The position numbers were made by a program, and so were the translations under genes. Below, in pieces: positions 58,796 to 64,000 of a stretch of DNA of 64,000 nt. How positions within the stretch are numbered: position 1 is the first letter of the stretch; each line of letters starts with the position of its first letter. The notes beneath the pieces are model-generated. The model did not search any database. It saw only the letters and a program-made list of their open reading frames with translations, and was not told the DNA's origin. Origin of the DNA: Treponema sp. (GTDB lineage: Bacteria; Spirochaetota; Spirochaetia; Treponematales; Treponemataceae); NCBI GenBank assembly GCA_017469785.1, contig JAFUFU010000001.1, positions 1-64,000 on the forward strand. The letters are read 5' to 3'.

Positions 58796-61441
58796 ATGAA
58801 TAAGAACGCTCCGAAACCAAATTTCCGTGAATTTTTAAAATCTCAGGTTGAAGCCGGGCTGCCAGTTTTTTTTGACGGCGGAATCGGCACTATGATTCAG
58901 AAGACGGGCTACACTGACTACGACATTCCCGAAGACCTTTCCATCGAAAAGCCTGAGATTATCGAGGACATTCACAAGCAATATCTTGAAGCCGGAGCCA
59001 ATGTTCTTACGGCAAACACTTTCGGCGCTCTTCCCTTAAAGCTGATTTCGGCTAAATACACTTGCCGCCAATACATCGAGGCGGAAATTGCCCTGCAGAA
59101 AAAATGCGTGCAGGAGGCGGAGGCGGCTGGAAACACCCGTCCCCACTACATTTCCTGGGACACCAGCCAGATTGGCCGGCTTTTGGAGCCAATGGGCGAC
59201 CTGACTTTTGACCAGGCCTACGAAACTTACAAGGAAGCCGCCCAGATTGCAGAAAATGCGGGGGCGGAGCTTGCCATTATCGAGACAATGGCGGACTTGC
59301 GGGAAGTTAAGGCTGCGGTTCTTGCGGTAAAAGAAAACACGAATCTTCCGATTTTTGCCAGCATGACTTTCCAGCCGAATTTGCGAACTTTGACAGGAGC
59401 GGACATCCGCACGGTGGTGGTTTATCTTGAGTCGCTTGGTGTGAATTTAATCGGATTTAACTGCGGCGGCTCTTTGAGCGAAGACGACAAAATCGTCACA
59501 GAGTTCATGCGTTATGCCCATCTTCCTGTCTGTGTCGAACCCAATGCGGGATTGCCGACGGTTATCAATGGAAAGGCAGTCTTTCTTGTAAAGCCGGAAG
59601 AATTTGCCTCTCATCACAAAAAATACCGGGAGCTGGGAGTAAGCGTTTTTGGCGGCTGCTGCGGAACAACACCTGAGCATATCGCAGAAATGGTTCGCGT
59701 GATTGAAGCCATGCCGCCCCAAAAGAGAAAGCCCTGTGAATTTGAGAACGCCTGTTTTATCTGCTCTTACAATTCCAGCGTTCAGATTGGCGGCGCGGCT
59801 GGTCCTCAGATTATCGGTGAGCGAATCAACCCCACTGGAAAGAAAAAGGTAAAAGAAGCACTCCTTGCCCACAATATGAATTTCGTGCTGGGAGAGGCTG
59901 AAAGCCAGATTAACGCGGGAGCGCAGATTCTTGATGTCAATGTCGGTCTTCCGGGAATTGACGAAGCGGCAACCATGGTGGACGCGGTAAAGACCATTCA
60001 GGGAGCCTTTAACACGCCGCTCCAGATTGATTCCAGCGAAGGGCCGGTTCTGGAAAAGGCACTGCGTTATTACAACGGAAAGGCCCTGATTAACTCAACC
60101 AACGGCCGCCAGGATGTGATGGATAAAGTCCTGCCTCTGGTGAAAAAATACGGCGGAGCGGTGGTCGCACTTTGTATCGATGAGGCGGGAATCGCACCCA
60201 CGGCGGAAGGTCGTGTTGCGGTAGCCGAAAAAATCATCGCGGAGGCGGCAAAATACGGAATTCCTGTTCGTGACATCGTGATTGACACTCTCACACTTAC
60301 GGTTTCAAGCCAGCAGAAAGAGGCTCTGGAGACCGTGCGGGCAATTCAGATTCTTAAGGAAAAATACAGAGAGCAGGGATTACAGTTCGTGCTCGGAGTG
60401 TCGAACATTTCTTTTGGAATTCCACGGCGTGACATCATAAACTCAAGATTTTTCGCAATGGCTTTGTACGCGGGACTTTCTGCCTGCATCATCAATCCGC
60501 TCATGCAGCCAATGATGGAAACTTACTACGGCTACCGTGCCCTGGCAGGATTTGACGAGAACTGCCTTGACTACATCGAAAAATACAACGACACACCGGC
60601 CCCGGTTTACGGATTGACCGCTGAGCAAGTGGCGGCAGCAAAAGGCAATGCACCAGGGATAGGAGCACCGCCGTCAGGCGTTCCGAACGCAGAGAGGAAT
60701 GGAGCGAACAGCGGAAGTGAAACGAGCACAACAACGAAAGTGCTCGCGGATAGCCCGGCCCGCAAGGGGGTGCCCAAATTACCTGAAAACTTAACTGACT
60801 CGGAAAATTCGCTCATAAACATAATCTGCAAGGGCTTTAAGGATTCGTCGGCTGAGGCCACAAAAAAACTTCTGGACGAGGGAAAAGAGCCGGTCCAGAT
60901 TATCGACCGCTGCATCGTGCCGGCATTGGACATCGTGGGAAAAGATTTTGAAATCGGAAAGAAATTCCTGCCCCAGCTTTTGCTCTCGGCGGACACGGTA
61001 AGCGCAAGTTTCGCGGTAATCAAGGCATTTTTGGAAGCGAGCGGAAACGCCCAGGAGTCAAAGGGAAGCATCGTAATCTGCACGGTTTTCGGCGACATCC
61101 ACGACATCGGAAAAAACATCGTCAAGGCCATGCTGGAAAATTACGGCTACACGGTAATAGATTTAGGAAAAAATGTCCCCGCGGAAAAGGTCGTCCAGAC
61201 CGTGCTTGAAAAAGACATTCAGCTGGTGGGATTAAGCGCCCTGATGACAACGACAGTCGCCAACATGGAAGACACAATCAAACTTCTGCGGGAAAAACTC
61301 GGCCAAGCGGGAAAGACCTGCAAAATCATGGTGGGTGGTGCCGTCCTCACGGCGGATTACGCGAGCCAGATTGGAGCGGATTACTACGCCAAGGATGCCA
61401 TGGTGTCGGTCGCCATAGCTAAGGAAGTGTTTGGGAAGTAA
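58796..61441 (+). CDS. metH: Cobalamin-dependent methionine synthase, short form
   Basis: 881 residues from ATG 58796. An Hcy-binding (S-methyltransferase) domain comes first (about 1-310) with 'DGGIGTMIQ', 'NCGGS' and 'FGGCCGTTPEH' for zinc. The pterin-binding domain (about 335-590) includes 'IGERINPTGKKK'. The cap and B12-binding domains (about 660-880) carry 'GDIHDIGKNI', the D-x-H-x-x-G lower ligand. The C-terminal activation domain is absent, as in short MetH forms that need a separate partner. A 45-residue low-complexity insert lies near 620-665 (see 60640-60780). Confidence 0.9.
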   Translation: MNKNAPKPNFREFLKSQVEAGLPVFFDGGIGTMIQKTGYTDYDIPEDLSIEKPEIIEDIHKQYLEAGANVLTANTFGALPLKLISAKYTCRQYIEAEIALQKKCVQEAEAAGNTRPHYISWDTSQIGRLLEPMGDLTFDQAYETYKEAAQIAENAGAELAIIETMADLREVKAAVLAVKENTNLPIFASMTFQPNLRTLTGADIRTVVVYLESLGVNLIGFNCGGSLSEDDKIVTEFMRYAHLPVCVEPNAGLPTVINGKAVFLVKPEEFASHHKKYRELGVSVFGGCCGTTPEHIAEMVRVIEAMPPQKRKPCEFENACFICSYNSSVQIGGAAGPQIIGERINPTGKKKVKEALLAHNMNFVLGEAESQINAGAQILDVNVGLPGIDEAATMVDAVKTIQGAFNTPLQIDSSEGPVLEKALRYYNGKALINSTNGRQDVMDKVLPLVKKYGGAVVALCIDEAGIAPTAEGRVAVAEKIIAEAAKYGIPVRDIVIDTLTLTVSSQQKEALETVRAIQILKEKYREQGLQFVLGVSNISFGIPRRDIINSRFFAMALYAGLSACIINPLMQPMMETYYGYRALAGFDENCLDYIEKYNDTPAPVYGLTAEQVAAAKGNAPGIGAPPSGVPNAERNGANSGSETSTTTKVLADSPARKGVPKLPENLTDSENSLINIICKGFKDSSAEATKKLLDEGKEPVQIIDRCIVPALDIVGKDFEIGKKFLPQLLLSADTVSASFAVIKAFLEASGNAQESKGSIVICTVFGDIHDIGKNIVKAMLENYGYTVIDLGKNVPAEKVVQTVLEKDIQLVGLSALMTTTVANMEDTIKLLREKLGQAGKTCKIMVGGAVLTADYASQIGADYYAKDAMVSVAIAKEVFGK
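60640..60780. other. Repeat-like in-frame insertion within metH
   Basis: Between the pterin and B12 domains the coding frame passes through about 140 bases of atypical composition encoding a Pro/Gly/Ser/Asn-rich stretch. CGAGCAC (60723-60729) pairs with GTGCTCG (60740-60746), and AGCCCGGCCCGCAAGGGGG follows. It resembles a dispersed palindromic element tolerated in a linker. No second copy was noticed in this window. Confidence 0.5.
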
Positions 61442-61460
61442 GAGGGAGGAAAAAATTCTC

Positions 61461-61488
61461 TTGTCTTATAATCAAATAATGATATAAT
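61461..61488 (+). promoter_or_regulatory. Promoter of second Phd-ParE pair
   Basis: TTGTCT (61461-61466) and TATAAT (61483-61488), 16-nt spacing. TGATAT (61480) and ATATCA (61495) form an inverted repeat around the -10 box, a probable operator. Confidence 0.6.
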
Positions 61489-61519
61489 TATGATATATCA
61501 TTTACAAAAGGACGAAAAT

Positions 61520-61783
61520 ATGCCTGTAATCAGAGCAAGTGCAGACTTGCGGAACAAGTACTCTGAAATCTCGAATTATTGCCACACCACAAACGAACCT
61601 GTTTTTATCACAAAAAACGGACAGGGCGATTTGGCTGTTATGAGCATTGCCCAATACGATTTTCTTTTGGAAAAAATTGACTTATATTCAAAATTAGCAG
61701 AAGGAGTTAAGGATTTCCAGACTGGTAAACACGAGCCGTTTGACAAGGCAATATCCGATATTAGAAGCAAGCTGGGAATTTAA
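61520..61783 (+). CDS. Phd/YefM-family antitoxin
   Basis: 87 residues from ATG 61520, which has AAAGGACG before it; the frame to 61490 adds ten residues upstream of that site. 'VIRASADLRNKYSEISNYC' and 'PVFITKNGQGDLAVMS' define the family. It is similar to the cassette antitoxin at 46327-46587. It ends at TAATG, overlapping the toxin start by one base. Confidence 0.9.
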   Translation: MPVIRASADLRNKYSEISNYCHTTNEPVFITKNGQGDLAVMSIAQYDFLLEKIDLYSKLAEGVKDFQTGKHEPFDKAISDIRSKLGI

Positions 61784-62112
61784 TGAACGCTATCGAAATC
61801 TCAGAATCTGCAAAAACAGATATTGAAGAAATATTAACCTACATAAAAGATTCTCTTCAAAATCCCAAAGCGGCTTCAAACCTTGCAGACCTGCTTACAC
61901 AAGAGATTTCTTCTTTAATAAAGCATCCATTCAGCGGCTCCCCTGTACAAGATGGATTCCTTTCAGATTATGGATTTCGTTTTTTACTTGTAAAAAATTT
62001 CAAAGTTTTTTATATCGTTTCAGAGCATAAAGAAGATAAAGAAATCAGAATAATCCGTGTTTTATATGCCCGCCGAGATTATGCGGCAATATTGAACGAA
62101 GAATTGAAGTAA
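61783..62112 (+). CDS. ParE/RelE-family toxin
   Basis: A 109-residue toxin: 'ISESAKTDIEEILTYI' at the N-terminus, 'YGFRFLLVKNFKVFYIV' in the core, and 'IIRVLYARRDY' near the C-terminus, the usual ParE/RelE end. Coupled to its antitoxin by TAATG. Intact and probably functional. Confidence 0.9.
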   Translation: MNAIEISESAKTDIEEILTYIKDSLQNPKAASNLADLLTQEISSLIKHPFSGSPVQDGFLSDYGFRFLLVKNFKVFYIVSEHKEDKEIRIIRVLYARRDYAAILNEELK

Positions 62113-62245
62113 CAGCCGCTGCATTAATGATTGCAGGCTTCCTTGCCTCCCGCTTCATTCTTTTCACCTTATCACAAAATGATAGACTCCCCATGTTATA
62201 ATCCTCATAAATACATGATTTGACACATGTTTTCAGGAGGAGCAC

Positions 62246-62434
62246 ATGCCTATTCTTAAGGATCTTGAACAAGAAGAAAAATATGAAATGCGACGGAAAA
62301 ATCTCGATAGGGAATTCAAGTGGACACAAGGACAAATTGAAAAACTCCGTGCCTTGAACAGCGGGCTCTTAAAAAAAGCAGGAAGAACTTGTCTCGCAAA
62401 TGAAAAAGGTCTCAGATTTGCTTACGCGGCTTGA
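62246..62434 (+). CDS. Small protein resembling part of the next gene's product
   Basis: A 62-residue protein with a strong AGGAGG site before its ATG. 'REFKWTQGQIEKLRALNSGLLKK' (cited as FKWTQGQIEKLRALN) matches residues about 175-200 of the following protein ('FEWSEENIKKILAINAIVWKK', cited as FEWSEENIKKILAIN). It is therefore a short partial duplicate or a paralogue. It overlaps the next ORF by 35 bases in another frame. Function unknown. Confidence 0.5.
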   Translation: MPILKDLEQEEKYEMRRKNLDREFKWTQGQIEKLRALNSGLLKKAGRTCLANEKGLRFAYAA

Positions 62435-63407
62435 AAGCGAAGGCTTTGATTTTCTGCATGGCTTCAAAGTTATCGGAGTCATCGAGTTTTGGAAAGCAGA
62501 GCTGGACGAGGAGGATTTTGGCAAATCTAAATTTTCCGCTTCTGAGGACTTGGAAAAATGGCGCTATATATCAGAAGAAGCAAATTCTCGGTATTGGTCG
62601 CTGATTTTTGATTCAAACACAGGCGATTTTATGACATTCTCAAAGATATTATTGTCGGATGCAATCGATACGCCCTATAACTTTAATCTTCCAGAAGAAA
62701 ATAAGGTAAAGCTTTGCAGTTTTCTTATCTATTTTTATGAGTATATTTCAAAAGCAAGTTTTTCCGACCTCTTGGAGTGCAGCGCGGATGACTTTTTCCC
62801 ATGGGTCATCGTAGAAATAAACTGTGACACGGTAGAACTGAAGGAAATTTACGACCATTGTCTGTTCGATGAAAGTCCTTTTCCATCAGTTTTGGAGGAC
62901 AGAAAGAATGCCCTTGACAGCAAATTTGAATGGTCAGAGGAGAACATCAAGAAAATTTTAGCCATCAATGCAATCGTCTGGAAAAAATTCAATCAGGCGG
63001 AAGAAAACTTAAAACGACTGGCGAGTGTTTTTCGTGAACTTTCTAAGACCGATTCCTTCTTTGAACCTTACGGAATTGAGGCAGAAATCCGCTATCAAGG
63101 CAAGAAGCCGACTGATATTGCAAGCATCGAAATGCAGAAACTCTTGTGTCAGTATACGCTGGACTTTGGCACATATCTGGGGATTAACGAAAATATTCCA
63201 GAAGTTGAGATGGGCAATGTCAACAAAAACGAAGATTTGAACTGGAATTTTGAGGTGTATGCAGACCATTTCAATGAAGATCAGAAAAAAATCCGCTTCA
63301 ACTATTTTATGCACAGGGTCTTCATCGATGGCCCAACATTCAGCCTTGAGGATTTGGTCCGCATGGAAGAAGAAGGATTTTACACCAGATACGAGATTAA
63401 TTTTTAA
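62400..63407 (+). CDS. Hypothetical protein, unidentified
   Basis: A 335-residue soluble protein, acidic and rich in aromatic residues, with no signal peptide or membrane segment. It contains 'FEWSEENIKKILAIN', similar to the small upstream protein, and 'EYISKASFSDLLECSADD' (cited in part). No family was recognised. There is no ribosome binding site close to ATG 62400, so translation may be coupled to the upstream gene, which overlaps it by 35 bases. Confidence 0.65.
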   Translation: MKKVSDLLTRLESEGFDFLHGFKVIGVIEFWKAELDEEDFGKSKFSASEDLEKWRYISEEANSRYWSLIFDSNTGDFMTFSKILLSDAIDTPYNFNLPEENKVKLCSFLIYFYEYISKASFSDLLECSADDFFPWVIVEINCDTVELKEIYDHCLFDESPFPSVLEDRKNALDSKFEWSEENIKKILAINAIVWKKFNQAEENLKRLASVFRELSKTDSFFEPYGIEAEIRYQGKKPTDIASIEMQKLLCQYTLDFGTYLGINENIPEVEMGNVNKNEDLNWNFEVYADHFNEDQKKIRFNYFMHRVFIDGPTFSLEDLVRMEEEGFYTRYEINF

Positions 63408-63419
63408 AGGAGAATTAGC

Positions 63420-63926
63420 ATGAGAAAACGACGATATGTTCGATATGCTATGAATGAAACTGAAGAAAAAAACACCTACGGCATCAAAATCTCAGGGCAG
63501 CCTCTTGATGGTGAGACGCAAACAATAATCACTTTCGATATGCTTGAAAAACTGCACACAATTCTCTGCTACGATTACGAGGACGGAAAGCCTTGGCATG
63601 ACATGACCTGCGTAATGGAGCTGATTTTTCAGGAAATAATTTATAAGGATGACAAGTGCATAAATTCGGACGGGGTACATTTTTCAAAAATAAGATACTT
63701 GTACCCGCATCCGTGGTCGCTGCTCTCTGATTTTCATGATTTTGCGGAGAATTTTACTTTTTACTGCCCCTGCCTTACCGCTGTCCGAATGGATTTGACG
63801 GCAAATTATTTCCGGCACGACTACAAAGACGAGGGGATTTTCTTTGATGAGTTTGAAAGTTTCAATTGCACCATAAAGCACAAAAAACGCTACTTCCCGC
63901 AGAATCCCGTCATGCCGGATGATTAA
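63420..63926 (+). CDS. Hypothetical protein, unidentified
   Basis: 168 residues with AAAGGAGAA before the ATG, 12 nt after the previous gene, so it is probably the last gene of the 62246-63926 operon. It is soluble with many aromatic residues ('YPHPWSLLSDFHDFAENFTFYC', cited as YPHPWSLLSDFHDF) and a basic N-terminus. No family was recognised. A 16-residue frame follows at 63938 and the window ends. Confidence 0.65.
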   Translation: MRKRRYVRYAMNETEEKNTYGIKISGQPLDGETQTIITFDMLEKLHTILCYDYEDGKPWHDMTCVMELIFQEIIYKDDKCINSDGVHFSKIRYLYPHPWSLLSDFHDFAENFTFYCPCLTAVRMDLTANYFRHDYKDEGIFFDEFESFNCTIKHKKRYFPQNPVMPDD

Positions 63927-64000
63927 GGGAAAATCGCATGAAAAAGGATGCCACAGGCCGGACTACCATAATCGTAATCGCCTAAAGTCCAGCGTGAACG

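Noticed and set aside
1..64000. tRNA and rRNA genes
   Set aside because: No cloverleaf with a CCA end or rRNA-like conserved sequence was recognised by eye; a covariance search was not possible.

Overview
The window looks like chromosomal DNA of a gut or rumen Treponema (Spirochaetota). The reasons are a moderate GC content, spirochaete-style relaxed lipoboxes on many exported proteins, YesM/YesN-type regulation of a sugar locus, treponeme-like AAA/PD-(D/E)XK ATPases, and an integron-like cassette array (a chromosomal integron is known in Treponema denticola). The genus is an inference; no rRNA or tRNA gene was seen.

Layout. (1) 1-5.9 kb: a RelB/YoeB toxin-antitoxin pair, a NarL-type response regulator split by an in-frame stop codon, an AAA-like/PD-(D/E)XK ATPase, a small membrane protein, a NarX-type histidine kinase and a DUF1848 protein. 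(2) 6.0-38.2 kb: a large beta-1,3-glucan (laminarin-like) utilisation locus. It holds a GH94-clan phosphorylase, an LplB/YtcP-type ABC importer with a lipoprotein binding protein, a GH-A-clan glycosidase fused to a predicted outer-membrane barrel, two GH128 and two GH16 endo-glucanases, several surface lipoproteins with carbohydrate-binding-like or Ig-like domains, a domain-swapped GH3 beta-glucosidase, and a YesM/YesN two-component system. An Rpn-family nuclease gene and a DUF4143 ATPase gene are interspersed. The implied route is surface endo-cleavage, ABC import of oligosaccharides, then cytosolic phosphorolysis and hydrolysis. Two kinds of sequence block recur upstream of these genes, six of the seven copies ending 50-52 nt before a start codon, and suggest a shared regulon. 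(3) 38.2-43.6 kb: a small XRE operon, a small lipoprotein, an altronate dehydratase-family gene, a flavodiiron protein and another DUF4143 ATPase.

(4) 43.6-52.7 kb: an accessory block in which every gene is on the minus strand. Three full or partial attC-like sites and three shorter related modules separate the genes, and no integrase is visible, so it resembles a CALIN (cluster of attC sites lacking an integron-integrase). Its cargo is a degenerate PemK/MazF pair, a large secreted protein, Phd/ParE and MazEF pairs, a small lipoprotein, a SAM methyltransferase, a BsuBI/PstI-like restriction-modification set with a truncated adenine methylase beside a C5 methylase, and a broken vapC. (5) 52.8-64 kb: an iron alcohol dehydrogenase, an ABC-2-type transporter, a binding protein with a permease, a thioesterase, cobS followed by a short metH (a B12 pair), a second Phd/ParE pair, and three hypothetical genes.

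The most promising signals are the cassette array, the chimeric restriction-modification cassette, the glycosidase-barrel fusion, the conserved upstream motifs of the glucan locus, a hairpin that would hide the ribosome binding site of a GH16 gene, and an in-frame repeat-like insertion in metH.
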